From Pseudomonas sp. P818 (GTDB taxonomy: Bacteria > Pseudomonadota > Gammaproteobacteria > Pseudomonadales > Pseudomonadaceae), in assembly GCF_000418555.1 (NCBI RefSeq), contig NZ_ATKM01000017.1, forward strand, positions 1 through 64,000: DNA of 64,000 nt. The letters run 5' to 3'. Positions 44,246 to 52,877 of the stretch are shown here, piece after piece (within the stretch, counting starts at the first letter, position 1; the number at the start of each line of letters is the position of its first letter). A program made the translations under genes and the position numbers. The notes below the pieces were generated by a model. The model saw only the letters and a program-made list of their open reading frames with translations. It had not been told where the DNA came from and made no database searches.

Positions 44246-45303
44246 TGGCTATCGAACAACTGCCCGATGGCCGCTGGAAGGTCGATGTTGAACCAATCAA
44301 GGGCAAGCGTTTCCGCAAGACCCTAAAGACCAAAGCTGAGGCTCAGCGCTTTGAGGCTAAGTGCCGAACTGAGTGCATTCAGCCACGCGACTGGAACCCA
44401 AAGCCCAAGGACAATCGTCGTCTGAGTGAGGTCGTTCAGCGCTGGTATGAATTGCACGGCCACGCAATAACAAGCGGTCGGCGTCGTACCAACGTCCTTA
44501 AGCTCATGGCCAAGCGCCTGGGTGATCCCATTGCACGCAAGCTCAATGGCTCGACCATCGTGGATTTGCGCCGTAATGAGCTTGAAGCAGGCGCTAAGCC
44601 TAAGTCGATCAATAACCGCTTGTCTTACCTCAAGACGGTTTTCAATGAGCTGTATCGCCTGGGTGATACCGACTACCCGAATCCGCTGGCCAAGCTCAAG
44701 CCGCTCAAGTTTCAGGAGACCCAGCTAACCTATCTGACTGTTAAGCAAATTAAGCAACTGCTCGATGCTTTGGACGGTAGCCGCTCCAATAGCGTCCGCC
44801 TTGTTGCTGAGCTATGTCTTGCCACGGGTGCCAGATGGTCAGAGGCTGAAGGTCTTCGGCCTGAACTTGTCAGGAACGACACCGTGACATTCGTGAACAC
44901 AAAGTCGAAGCGCGTTCGCACTGTTCCTATCACCCCTGACTTGGCTAAACGGCTGGCCGCTCATTTCGAGGCCAACTCACGTTTCACCAGTTGCCTGCGG
45001 GCCTTTAGGGTTGCGCTCAAGGGCAGTGGCATCAAGCTGCCAAGGGGGCAGGCAAGCCACGTATTGCGCCACACGTTCGCCAGTCATTTCGTCATGAACG
45101 GCGGTGGCATCTTGGCTCTCAAAGAGATTCTTGGGCATTCATCCCTGGCGATGACAATGCGCTATGCGCACCTTTCACCCTCTCACCTGCGCGATGCGGT
45201 GCGCTTCAATCCTTTGGATGGTTTCGACACTTCTTCGACACCGCGCAAAAAGAGTCGAAAGAAAACCCTTAAAAATCAATCATTTGAAGGCGATTCGCCG
45301 TAA
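44245..45303 (+). CDS. int: Tyrosine integrase of the prophage
   Basis: A 352-residue tyrosine recombinase. An N-terminal Arm-like domain (MAIEQLPDGRWKVDVEPIKG), a core-binding domain (about 55-150) and a catalytic domain with Arg in LATGARWSE, HxLRH in HVLRHTFASHF, and Tyr in MTMRYAHLS. The TAA stop is the first codon of the att core (45301-45303). Its last nine codons are antisense to the perM C-terminus that the phage supplies. Confidence 0.95.
   Translation: MAIEQLPDGRWKVDVEPIKGKRFRKTLKTKAEAQRFEAKCRTECIQPRDWNPKPKDNRRLSEVVQRWYELHGHAITSGRRRTNVLKLMAKRLGDPIARKLNGSTIVDLRRNELEAGAKPKSINNRLSYLKTVFNELYRLGDTDYPNPLAKLKPLKFQETQLTYLTVKQIKQLLDALDGSRSNSVRLVAELCLATGARWSEAEGLRPELVRNDTVTFVNTKSKRVRTVPITPDLAKRLAAHFEANSRFTSCLRAFRVALKGSGIKLPRGQASHVLRHTFASHFVMNGGGILALKEILGHSSLAMTMRYAHLSPSHLRDAVRFNPLDGFDTSSTPRKKSRKKTLKNQSFEGDSP
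45222..45242 (+). repeat. Right copy of TTTCGACACTT-type repeat (candidate integrase arm site)
   Basis: TTTCGACACTTCTTCGACAC plus C, inside the int coding region and 58 bp before attR; 19 of 21 bases match the left copy at 36388. Confidence 0.5.
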
Positions 45304-46346
45304 AGGCCGGAAAGTTTATACAAATCATGAGCATGGCGCAGCAGAACCATGATCACCGCCGCCACCGGCAAGGCCAGCAGCACGCCGGTAAAGCCGAACA
45401 GCTGGCCACCAGCGAGGATGGCGAAGATCACCGCGACAGGGTGCAGGCCGATGCGGTCGCCCACCAGCATGGGGGTCAACACCATGCCTTCGAGCAGCTG
45501 ACCGATCATGAACACTACACCGATGCCGATCAGCGGATAGGGCTCGAGGCCGAACTGGAACAGCGCCGCACTCAGCGCCGCACCGATACCAACGATGAAG
45601 CCCATGTAGGGCACGATGCTAGCAAGGCCGGCCAGCACGCCGATCAACAGGCCCAGCTCCAGGCCCACCAGCATCAGGCCGACGGAATAGATCACGCTCA
45701 AGGCCAGCATCACCAGCAACTGGCCGCGCAGGAAGGCGCCGAGCACTTCATGGCATTCGCCGGCCAGCCTGACCACCAGCGCCTCCCGCTGACGCGGCAG
45801 CAAACGGCGCACCCGCTCGACCAGCACGTCCCAGTCACGCATCAGGTAGAAGCTCACCACCGGAATCAGCAGTAGGTTGCCCAGCCAGGCCAGCAGCGCC
45901 AGCCCCGAGGAGGTCGCCTGGGCCAGCACCACCCTGAGCACGTCGGTGGTCTTGCCGATGTTGTCGGCGAATACCTGCTTGAGCTGATCGAGCTGCAGTA
46001 CGTTGTCCTGCAGACCAAGATGCGATTGCGACCAGGGCAAGGCGGTGCCCTGCAGCCAGTCGAGCATCTCCGGCGCCAGCTGATACAGGCGCACCAATTG
46101 CCGTCCCAGCATGGGCACCAGCACCAGCAGGAGAATCAGCAACAGCAGTGCGAACAGGGCGAATACCACGACCACGCCGCCGGTACGCGACAGGCGATGC
46201 CGTTCGAGGCGGTCGACCAGAGGATCACCCAGATAGGCCAGCAGGATGCCCACCAGAAATGGAGAAAGAATCGGGTGCAACAGATACAGGAGCCAGCCAA
46301 GCAGAAACAGCCCAGCCATCCATAGCCAACGGGTGGAATCGGTCAT
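45276..46346 (-). CDS. perM: AI-2E/PerM-family transporter, C-terminus replaced by prophage
   Basis: A 356-residue membrane protein of the AI-2E transporter (PerM) family with seven or eight helices, including the conserved VPYMGFIVGIGAALSAALFQ region. The last natural residues HDLYKLSGLY run into attR; the phage then supplies GESPSND and a stop. The original tail (GETSGSHEPPA) remains at attL. Because Tyr-Gly-Glu is preserved, only the last nine residues differ. Substrate unknown; AI-2 export is not proven for this branch. 28-bp antisense overlap with int. Confidence 0.9.
   Translation of the reverse strand: MTDSTRWLWMAGLFLLGWLLYLLHPILSPFLVGILLAYLGDPLVDRLERHRLSRTGGVVVVFALFALLLLILLLVLVPMLGRQLVRLYQLAPEMLDWLQGTALPWSQSHLGLQDNVLQLDQLKQVFADNIGKTTDVLRVVLAQATSSGLALLAWLGNLLLIPVVSFYLMRDWDVLVERVRRLLPRQREALVVRLAGECHEVLGAFLRGQLLVMLALSVIYSVGLMLVGLELGLLIGVLAGLASIVPYMGFIVGIGAALSAALFQFGLEPYPLIGIGVVFMIGQLLEGMVLTPMLVGDRIGLHPVAVIFAILAGGQLFGFTGVLLALPVAAVIMVLLRHAHDLYKLSGLYGESPSND
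45301..45321. repeat. attR core
   Basis: Exact copy of the 21-bp attL core. It holds the int stop codon on one strand and perM codons on the other. Confidence 0.95.
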
Positions 46347-46366
46347 GCTCGCGTCCTCGATGCGAA

Positions 46367-46387
46367 ACGGCGCCTGAAAGGCGCCGT
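46367..46387 (-). terminator. Hairpin between the DUF2066 gene and perM
   Basis: Perfect 8-bp stem ACGGCGCC/GGCGCCGT with a 5-nt loop, followed on the minus strand by TTTCG only. A weak terminator or RNA-stability element, 20 bp before perM. Confidence 0.4.
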
Positions 46388-46417
46388 GAAACAGGGCTGT
46401 GTTTTAGCGGTGGGATT

Positions 46418-47461
46418 CTACCAGCGAAAGCGCAGCTGATCGGTGCGCGGCTTCACCTGCGGAGCCTCATCCTTGGGACTCTCCTGCGGATTCTCCACCG
46501 GTTCAGCGGCATCGAGCGGCTCGCTGACCTCCTGCAGCTGAGCCAACGCCAGCTGCGCGCGTAGTTGCTCGGGGCTGGCACTGACCTGATAGACCAGGCG
46601 CTGTCCATCGATCTCCTGCAAGCGCGCGGCGAAGGGTTCGAGCAGGCGCTCCAGCGCCGCGAACCGCTCCAGATCAGCGCCTTCGATCACCAGCGTCAGG
46701 CTTTGCGCCGCCCCCGGTTTGACCACGAAACGCGGCGCCAGGCGCTCGGCCACGGCCAGCATCACCGCATCGGCCAGCGCGGCCTGATCGGCGCCCTCGG
46801 CCTTGCCCTGCTCACGCTCGTCACCCAGCCACAGGCGCCAGGTCGCCTGCCAGCTCCCGCCGCTTTCGGCGGCCCGTACCGCCAGCAGGGCATCGGCGCC
46901 ATAGCGTTCGGACGCCTCGCGCAGCGGCTGCGGATCGTTGGCCAGCAAAACATCGGCGCTACCCAGCGCCTGCTCGCTCAGATCGGCCAATGGCAAACGT
47001 AGCGGCAGACCACGATGCTGAGCGGCATCGCGCAATGACGCCGAGGCGCTCTGGCTCTCGCCGACCAGCTGACTGCCCTCCGGCGACTCGTTGAGCCACC
47101 AGGCCAGGATGGCCGGACGATTGGCGCCCCACAATGCCAGGCCGGCCTGGCGCAGTTGCCGATCGGTACTGGCCGGATCGAAATCGACCAGCAAAGCATC
47201 GCCGTCGAAGCCGTACTGGCTGACGATCTGCTGCGGGTCCTTGCGCAGCCCTTCCAGCGCCGGATTCTGCAGCGCCTTGGCATCGCCCGTCAGGCGCAGC
47301 ACCAGGGTCTGCAAGGCTTTCTGCATCGCCGCATCACGGCTTTCCGGTTGCTGGTCCGCCACCGGTTCACGGACCTGATACAGGCCGGTAAGCGGCGCGG
47401 CCAGTGCCGGCAGGCTCAAGAGCGACAGACAGAAGAACATCAGGCGGACAGACAGACGCAT
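46418..47461 (-). CDS. DUF2066 periplasmic protein
   Basis: A 347-residue protein with a signal peptide (MRLSVRLMFFCLSLLSLPALA) and a soluble alpha/beta region; the C-terminal 50 residues are Pro/Glu-rich. Neighbour of perM, as in other pseudomonads, so DUF2066-perM-hda was probably the ancestral operon. Function unknown. It is divergent from purM; the 237-bp gap holds no motif I can name. Confidence 0.85.
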   Translation of the reverse strand: MRLSVRLMFFCLSLLSLPALAAPLTGLYQVREPVADQQPESRDAAMQKALQTLVLRLTGDAKALQNPALEGLRKDPQQIVSQYGFDGDALLVDFDPASTDRQLRQAGLALWGANRPAILAWWLNESPEGSQLVGESQSASASLRDAAQHRGLPLRLPLADLSEQALGSADVLLANDPQPLREASERYGADALLAVRAAESGGSWQATWRLWLGDEREQGKAEGADQAALADAVMLAVAERLAPRFVVKPGAAQSLTLVIEGADLERFAALERLLEPFAARLQEIDGQRLVYQVSASPEQLRAQLALAQLQEVSEPLDAAEPVENPQESPKDEAPQVKPRTDQLRFRW

Positions 47462-47698
47462 GGGGCGGGCTCTCGCGAAGGGATGGCGGTGTGCGCAAAG
47501 GCCTATACCTTAAACAGCCGCCCCTGCCCCGGCAACCTGAGCCACTGCCTGCGACGAAGCGCACGCACGCGAGTGGCCGCTACCGGGCAAGCCTGATAAA
47601 ATCGCGCGCCTTCGCCAGCCGGTACGCGCGCCGGGCTCCTTGGAAGAGCCTGCGCCACATCGGCGCCTACACGAACTCCCATCCAAAGGCCCGGATCT

Positions 47699-48757
47699 AT
47701 GAGCAAGCAACCCTCCATCAGCTACAAGGACGCAGGCGTCGACATCGATGCCGGTGAAGCCCTGGTCGAGCGCATCAAAGGCGTCGCCAAGCGCACTGCG
47801 CGTCCGGAAGTCATGGGTGGCCTGGGCGGCTTCGGTGCCCTGTGCGAGATCCCGGCCGGCTACAAACAGCCCGTACTGGTTTCCGGCACCGACGGTGTGG
47901 GCACCAAGCTGCGCCTGGCGCTGAACCTGAACAAGCACGACAGCATCGGCCAGGACCTGGTGGCCATGTGCGTCAACGACCTGGTGGTCTGTGGCGCCGA
48001 GCCGCTGTTCTTCCTCGACTACTACGCCACCGGCAAACTCAATGTCGATGTGGCCGCCACCGTGGTCACCGGCATCGGCGCCGGCTGCGAGCTGGCTGGC
48101 TGCTCCCTGGTCGGTGGTGAAACCGCCGAAATGCCGGGCATGTACGAAGGCGAAGACTACGACCTGGCCGGTTTCTGCGTCGGCGTGGTGGAGAAGAGCG
48201 AAATCATCGATGGCTCCAAGGTCATCACCGGCGACGCGCTGATCGCTCTGCCCTCCTCCGGCCCGCACTCCAACGGCTACTCGCTGATCCGCAAGATCAT
48301 CGAAGTCTCCGGCGCCGACATCGAGCAGGTGCAGCTTGGCGGCAAGGCCCTGGCCGACCTGCTGATGGCGCCGACGCGCATCTACGTCAAGCCGCTGCTC
48401 AAGCTGATCAAGGATACCGGTGCGGTCAAGGCCATGGCCCACATCACTGGTGGTGGCCTGCTGGACAACATCCCGCGCGTACTGCCGCAAGGCGCCCAGG
48501 CGGTGATCGACGTCGCCAGCTGGAATCGTCCGGCTGTGTTCGACTGGCTGCAGGAACAAGGCAACGTCGACGAGCATGAAATGCACCGCGTGCTGAACTG
48601 CGGCGTCGGCATGGTCATCTGCGTCGCTCAGGATCAGGTCGAGGCAGCCCTGGCCAGCCTGCGCGCCAGCGGCGAGCAGCCCTGGGTCATCGGCCAGATC
48701 ACCGAGGCGGCGGCAGGCGCGGCTCAGGTTCAGCTGAACAACCTGAAAAGCCACTGA
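47699..48757 (+). CDS. purM: Phosphoribosylformylglycinamidine cyclo-ligase PurM
   Basis: A 352-residue AIR synthetase: [20 protein letters not shown] at the start, [27 protein letters not shown] and THITGGG-type [17 protein letters not shown]. Step 5 of purine synthesis. Shares one base with purN (TGATG), so the two are coupled. Confidence 0.97.
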   Translation: MSKQPSISYKDAGVDIDAGEALVERIKGVAKRTARPEVMGGLGGFGALCEIPAGYKQPVLVSGTDGVGTKLRLALNLNKHDSIGQDLVAMCVNDLVVCGAEPLFFLDYYATGKLNVDVAATVVTGIGAGCELAGCSLVGGETAEMPGMYEGEDYDLAGFCVGVVEKSEIIDGSKVITGDALIALPSSGPHSNGYSLIRKIIEVSGADIEQVQLGGKALADLLMAPTRIYVKPLLKLIKDTGAVKAMAHITGGGLLDNIPRVLPQGAQAVIDVASWNRPAVFDWLQEQGNVDEHEMHRVLNCGVGMVICVAQDQVEAALASLRASGEQPWVIGQITEAAAGAAQVQLNNLKSH

Positions 48758-49401
48758 TGCCCTGCAATGTCGTCGTCCTGATCTCGGGGTCAGGCAGCAA
48801 CCTGCAGGCTCTGATCGACAGCGTCGCCCAAGACGGCAATCCGGCTCGCATCGCCGCGGTTATCTCTAACCGCGCCGATGCCTACGGTTTGCAGCGGGCG
48901 AAACAGGCCGGCATCGCCACCGAACTGCTTGACCACAAGCAGTTCGACGGCCGCGAAGCCTTCGATGCAGCCCTGATCCAGGCCATCGACGCCCACCAGC
49001 CCGACCTGGTGGTGCTGGCCGGCTTCATGCGCATTCTCACGCCGGGCTTCGTTCAGCACTATGCCGGGCGCCTGCTCAACATCCACCCTTCGCTGCTTCC
49101 CAAATACAAGGGGCTGCATACGCATCAGCGAGCGTTGGAGGCCGGCGACGGCGAGCATGGCTGCAGCGTGCACTTCGTTACCGAGGAACTCGATGGTGGC
49201 CCTCTGGTCGTACAAGCTGTGTTGCCAGTGATGGCAGACGACACGGCCGAAAGCCTGGCCAGCCGCGTGCACCAGCAGGAACACAAGATCTACCCTCTGG
49301 CCGTACGCTGGTTTGCCGAAGGCCGCTTGCGTCTTGGTGCCCAAGGCGCAATGCTGGACGGCGAGCCGCTGCCCGCCAGCGGCCACCTGATTCGAACCTA
49401 G
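48757..49401 (+). CDS. purN: Phosphoribosylglycinamide formyltransferase PurN
   Basis: A 214-residue GAR transformylase using formyl-THF: VLISGSGSNLQALID, LAGFMRILTPGFV, catalytic region LLNIHPSLLPKYKGLHTH and the Asp in EELDGGPLVVQA. Coupled to purM. Confidence 0.97.
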   Translation: MPCNVVVLISGSGSNLQALIDSVAQDGNPARIAAVISNRADAYGLQRAKQAGIATELLDHKQFDGREAFDAALIQAIDAHQPDLVVLAGFMRILTPGFVQHYAGRLLNIHPSLLPKYKGLHTHQRALEAGDGEHGCSVHFVTEELDGGPLVVQAVLPVMADDTAESLASRVHQQEHKIYPLAVRWFAEGRLRLGAQGAMLDGEPLPASGHLIRT

Positions 49402-49409
49402 GAGACTCT

Positions 49410-50126
49410 ATGCGTCGTGCCCTGCTGTTCGCTCTGACACTCTTCGCCCTGCCGGCCCTCGCCGAGGACCTGCAGCCCTTCTCCGCCAGCTACACCGCGG
49501 ACTGGAAGCAGCTGCCGGTCAGCGGCAGCGCCGAGCGCAGCCTCAAGCGCGAGGAAGATGGGCGCTGGACGCTCAATTTCGAAGCCTCGATGCTGGTGGC
49601 CGGCCTCACCGAGGAAAGCACCTTCCGCGTAGACAATGGCGCCCTGCTGCCGCTGACCTACCGCCTCAACCGCAGCGGGCTGGGCAAAGGCAAGAAGGTC
49701 GAGCAGGACTTCGACTGGGAGCAGAAGCAGGTTATCGGCAGCGACCGCGGCGACTCAGTGCGTTTCCCGCTCAATCGCGGCCTGCTGGACAAGTCGACCT
49801 ACCAGATCGCCCTGCAGCAGGACGTCGCGGCCGGCAAGAAGAGCGTGAGCTACCAGGTGGTCGACGGTGACGAAATCGAAACCTACGATTTCCGCGTGCT
49901 GGGCGAGGAAGTGGTGCGTACCAAGGCCGGCCTGATCGATGCGATCAAGGTCGAGCGCGTGCGCGATCCTACACAAAGCACCCGCAAGACCGTGCTGTGG
50001 TTCGCCAAGGATTGGGGCCACCTGCTGGTGCGACTGCATCAGGTGGAAACCGATGGCAAGGAATACCAGATCATGCTCAAGGAAGGCACCGTCGCCGGCA
50101 AGGCAGTCGAAGGCCGCCGCGACTGA
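49410..50126 (+). CDS. DUF3108 periplasmic protein
   Basis: A 238-residue protein with a signal peptide (MRRALLFALTLFALPALA) and a beta-rich DUF3108 domain. Starts 8 bp after purN and ends at a terminator, so it is in the purMN operon. Function unknown. Confidence 0.88.
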   Translation: MRRALLFALTLFALPALAEDLQPFSASYTADWKQLPVSGSAERSLKREEDGRWTLNFEASMLVAGLTEESTFRVDNGALLPLTYRLNRSGLGKGKKVEQDFDWEQKQVIGSDRGDSVRFPLNRGLLDKSTYQIALQQDVAAGKKSVSYQVVDGDEIETYDFRVLGEEVVRTKAGLIDAIKVERVRDPTQSTRKTVLWFAKDWGHLLVRLHQVETDGKEYQIMLKEGTVAGKAVEGRRD

Positions 50127-50140
50127 TCGGCGATCGAAAT

Positions 50141-50170
50141 AAAAAAACCGGGCCAATGCCCGGTTTTTTA
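50141..50170. terminator. Bidirectional intrinsic terminator
   Basis: AAAAAAACCGGGC, loop CAAT, GCCCGGTTTTTT. U-runs on both strands between convergent DUF3108 and amt genes. Confidence 0.95.
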
Positions 50171-50211
50171 TTGTCTGTTCCGAGCGCTGGCTGACAGCGC
50201 CCGGCAATGAC

Positions 50212-51501
50212 TCAGTCCTGACTTACCGCACCGATCTTGTGAATCGACAGGTCGGCGCCGTTGTACTCCTCTTCCTGACTCAGGCGAATGCCCAGGGAAG
50301 TCTTGAGCAGGCCATACACCGCAAAACCACCGACCAGCGCGATCACCACACCCAGCGCTGTGCCGATCACCTGGCTGGCCAGGCTCACGCCACCCAGGCC
50401 ACCGAAGGCTTCGAGACCGAAGATGCCGCAGGCGATACCGCCCCACACGCCACACAACCCATGCAACGGCCAGACGCCGAGCACGTCGTCGATCTTCCAC
50501 TTCACCTGAGTCGCAGTGAAAGCCCAGACGAACAGCGCGCCGGCGATGGCGCCGGTGACCAGAGCGCCAATCGGATGCATCAGGTCCGAACCAGCGCAGA
50601 TCGCTACCAGGCCAGCCAGCGGGCCGTTGTGCAGAAAGCCCGGGTCGTTACGCCCAACCAGCAGCGCGGCGACGGTGCCGCCGACCATGGCCATCAACGA
50701 ATTGACCGCCACCAGCCCACTGACGCCTTCGAGCGTCTGCGCGCTCATCACGTTGAAGCCGAACCAGCCGATGATCAGGATCCACGAACCCAGCGCCAGG
50801 AATGGGATGTTCGAGGGCGCCATGGCCACCAGCCTGCCGTCGCGGTAACGGCCATTGCGGCGGCCGAGCAGCAGCACCGCGCCGAATGCCAGCCAGCCGC
50901 CCATGGCATGCACCACCACCGATCCTGCGAAGTCATGGAAGCCGGCGCCGAAACGCGCCTCCAGCCAGGCCTGCAGGCCGTAGTTGCCGTTCCAGATCAT
51001 GCCCTCGAAGAAGGGATAGACGAACGCCACGATCAACGCCGTGGCGCACAGCTGCGGGCCGAACTTTGCGCGCTCGGCAATGCCGCCGGAAATGATCGCT
51101 GGAATCGCAGCGGCAAAGGTCAGCAGAAAGAAGAACTTCACCAGGCCATAGCCGTGGTTCTCGGTCAAAACCGCAGCCGGTTCGAGAAAATTGATGCCAT
51201 AGGCGATCCAGTAGCCAACGAAGAAATATGCCAACGCGGAAATGGCGAAGTCCGAGAGGATCTTCGATAGCGCATTGACCTGATTCTTCTGCCGCACCGT
51301 GCCCACTTCGAGGAAGGCAAAACCGGCATGCATGGCCAGGACCATGATCGCACCCAGCAGGATGAACAGGGTATTGGAGCCGTGGATCAGCGTGGCCACG
51401 GCGCTGTTGATGTTTTCCATCGAGGAAGAAAACTCCGGAGGCAGAAGAAAAGGCACCAAAGCAAGGCACGTCATCAAAAGTGCGCACCACAATGCAGCCA
51501 T
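50212..51501 (-). CDS. amtB: Ammonium transporter (Amt family)
   Basis: A 429-residue (or 402-residue) protein with 11 helices. Diagnostic parts are FAFLEVGTVRQKNQVNALSKI, DFAGSVVVHAMGGWLAFGA and WPLHGLCGVWGGIACGIFG, which hold the paired histidines of the pore. Start uncertain: ATG 51501 would give a signal-like leader; ATG 51420 (MENINSAVATLIHGSNTLF) matches many Pseudomonas entries. No glnK precedes it. Nitrogen control through NtrC/sigma-54 is usual for the family. Confidence 0.92.
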   Translation of the reverse strand: MAALWCALLMTCLALVPFLLPPEFSSSMENINSAVATLIHGSNTLFILLGAIMVLAMHAGFAFLEVGTVRQKNQVNALSKILSDFAISALAYFFVGYWIAYGINFLEPAAVLTENHGYGLVKFFFLLTFAAAIPAIISGGIAERAKFGPQLCATALIVAFVYPFFEGMIWNGNYGLQAWLEARFGAGFHDFAGSVVVHAMGGWLAFGAVLLLGRRNGRYRDGRLVAMAPSNIPFLALGSWILIIGWFGFNVMSAQTLEGVSGLVAVNSLMAMVGGTVAALLVGRNDPGFLHNGPLAGLVAICAGSDLMHPIGALVTGAIAGALFVWAFTATQVKWKIDDVLGVWPLHGLCGVWGGIACGIFGLEAFGGLGGVSLASQVIGTALGVVIALVGGFAVYGLLKTSLGIRLSQEEEYNGADLSIHKIGAVSQD

Positions 51502-51645
51502 GCCACTGAGCGCGCCCTCGAAGAGTGCTTTCAGGCGGCCCTAAAATAGCGCCACCGGAAATCGACTGATCGGTGCTAATTTCTTGTTAATCAAATAGTT
51601 ATGCGCGAAATGGACCATCCTGAGCCGCACCTGAAAAGCCCCATC

Positions 51646-51684
51646 GCAGGGCATTTGCCGGCTTTCGCGCACCAGCAAAATGCA
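51646..51684 (-). promoter_or_regulatory. Weak sigma-54/NtrC-like sequence upstream of amtB
   Basis: On the minus strand GG (51659-51658) and GC (51647-51646) are 12 bp apart in CGGCAAATGCCCTGCG, a sigma-54-like pattern. An NtrC-like half-palindrome (TGCA...TGGTGC, 51684-51668) lies only 8 bp upstream, too close for a typical enhancer. Low support. Confidence 0.25.
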
Positions 51685-51792
51685 ATCGCTATACCAAACC
51701 CCTAACCGGTCACTGCGCGACTATTCTTGTGGAACCCTCGCGCAGCCGAGCACTCGTAATCCATACATACCCAACGCAGAGGACTGCTCACC

Positions 51793-52110
51793 ATGCCAAG
51801 CAAAGCCGCTACTCCAAGCACCAAGGACGCCCTGCTGGATGAATTCCAGGCGCTGGTCAGCGACACCGAGAAGCTCCTGCAACATTCCGCCAGCCTCGCC
51901 GGCGAACAGGCCGAAGCGCTGCGTGACGACATTCGCAGCAGCCTGGGTCGTGCCCGGGAAACCCTGCACGACGCCGAAGCCGCGTTGCGCGAGCAGGGCA
52001 AGATCGCCGTCGACGCCACCGAGGACTACGTGCACAAGCACCCATGGCAGGCGCTTGGCCTGTCGGCCGCCATCGGCCTGGTACTCGGCCTGCTGATCAG
52101 CCGCCGTTGA
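51793..52110 (+). CDS. DUF883 (ElaB/YqjD-like) membrane-anchored protein
   Basis: A 105-residue protein: a helical amphipathic stretch (residues 10-80) and a C-terminal helix with HPWQALGLSAAIGLVLGLLISRR, the DUF883 anchor. E. coli relatives bind ribosomes at the membrane in stationary phase. First of a three-gene unit. Confidence 0.88.
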   Translation: MPSKAATPSTKDALLDEFQALVSDTEKLLQHSASLAGEQAEALRDDIRSSLGRARETLHDAEAALREQGKIAVDATEDYVHKHPWQALGLSAAIGLVLGLLISRR

Positions 52111-52118
52111 CTGCGCCA

Positions 52119-52478
52119 ATGTCCAACGGGCCATCACCACGACGCCTGGGTGCGGCGCTACTGGGGCTGCTGAACAGCCATGTGGCGCTGCTGGCCCATG
52201 AACTGGAAGACCAGCGCAACCAGGCACTGCGCGCCCTCATGCTGGGCGGGCTGTGCCTGGCCTTCGCTCTGCTGCTGCTGATCGGACTGTCCGCCCTGCT
52301 GCTGATCCTGTACTGGGACAGTCATCGCTTGGCGGTCGCCACTGGCCTGTGCCTGTTCTACGGCTCGGGTCTGATCGGTTGCGGCGCCTGGCTTCTGACC
52401 AGCCTGCGCAACGCCGAGCCGCCATTCAGCGCCAGCCTTGAAGAACTGCAACGTGACCGCGAGCAACTGCTGCCATGA
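52119..52478 (+). CDS. YqjE-like (phage holin superfamily III) membrane protein
   Basis: A 119-residue protein with two close helices (ALMLGGLCLAFALLLLIGLSA and VATGLCLFYGSGLIGCGAWL) and a C-terminal charged tail. Genes yqjD-yqjE-yqjK appear in this order in Enterobacteria too. Not a phage lysis gene despite the name. Overlaps the next gene by 4 bp. Confidence 0.8.
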   Translation: MSNGPSPRRLGAALLGLLNSHVALLAHELEDQRNQALRALMLGGLCLAFALLLLIGLSALLLILYWDSHRLAVATGLCLFYGSGLIGCGAWLLTSLRNAEPPFSASLEELQRDREQLLP

Positions 52479-52792
52479 CGCCAACCCTGCCTCCAGGCGC
52501 CTCGCGCCGTGAACTTCGTAAAGCCGTACTGCGCATGCGCCTGGAAATGCACCGCCAGGAACTGCGTCATGAAATCCTGCAGATCACTCATCCACTGCAA
52601 CAGGTACGCGAGTACGGACAGCGGTTGCGCAAGGGCAATGCACCATTTTTGCTCACCGGCGGCGCACTGGCTCTGGCCGGGCTGCTTGGCCGCAAACGCG
52701 GCTGGCGCCGCTGGCTGCGCCTGGCGTTGATCGTCATGCCGCTGTTACGCCGCGCACAGCAGGGCACGGGCAGACGCTCGCCTTTGGTCTAG
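52475..52792 (+). CDS. YqjK-like basic membrane protein
   Basis: A 105-residue, very basic protein (SRRELRKAVLRMRLEMHRQELRHEI, RKRGWRRWLRLALIVMPLLRR) with one helix. Third gene of the DUF883 unit by overlap (ATGA). Function unknown. Confidence 0.7.
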   Translation: MTPTLPPGASRRELRKAVLRMRLEMHRQELRHEILQITHPLQQVREYGQRLRKGNAPFLLTGGALALAGLLGRKRGWRRWLRLALIVMPLLRRAQQGTGRRSPLV

Positions 52793-52877
52793 CCCTGAGG
52801 CTGGCCGCGATCTTGCTAGATTGAGTCACTCTGCCACCATCGGGTGGCTCAATCGTTTAGCACTAAGGACATCCCAG

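Larger units (their letters stand above)
36271..45321. mobile_element. Integrated filamentous phage (inovirus prophage)
   Basis: A 9.03-kb unit between perfect 21-bp repeats. Contains a repressor region, ssDNA-binding, coat, adsorption, gpVI-like, Zot, replication-initiator and tyrosine integrase genes in the order zot-rep-int seen in Pf-type Pseudomonas inoviruses. The signal-less 42-residue coat protein resembles those of Xanthomonas phiLf/Cf-type phages. No secretin (gpIV) is present, so a host secretin would be used. All core genes look intact, so it may be able to produce phage. Confidence 0.95.

Noticed and set aside
36271..45321. Prophage inserted in a tRNA gene, as with Pf4
   Set aside because: The 21-bp core shows no tRNA arm and reads as perM codons on the minus strand.
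51646..51684. Definite sigma-54/NtrC control region of amtB
   Set aside because: The sigma-54-like match is imperfect and the NtrC-like site is too near the promoter; kept only as a weak feature.
52119..52478. Phage holin
   Set aside because: It sits in the DUF883-YqjE-YqjK order found in bacteria without phage; no lysis genes are near.
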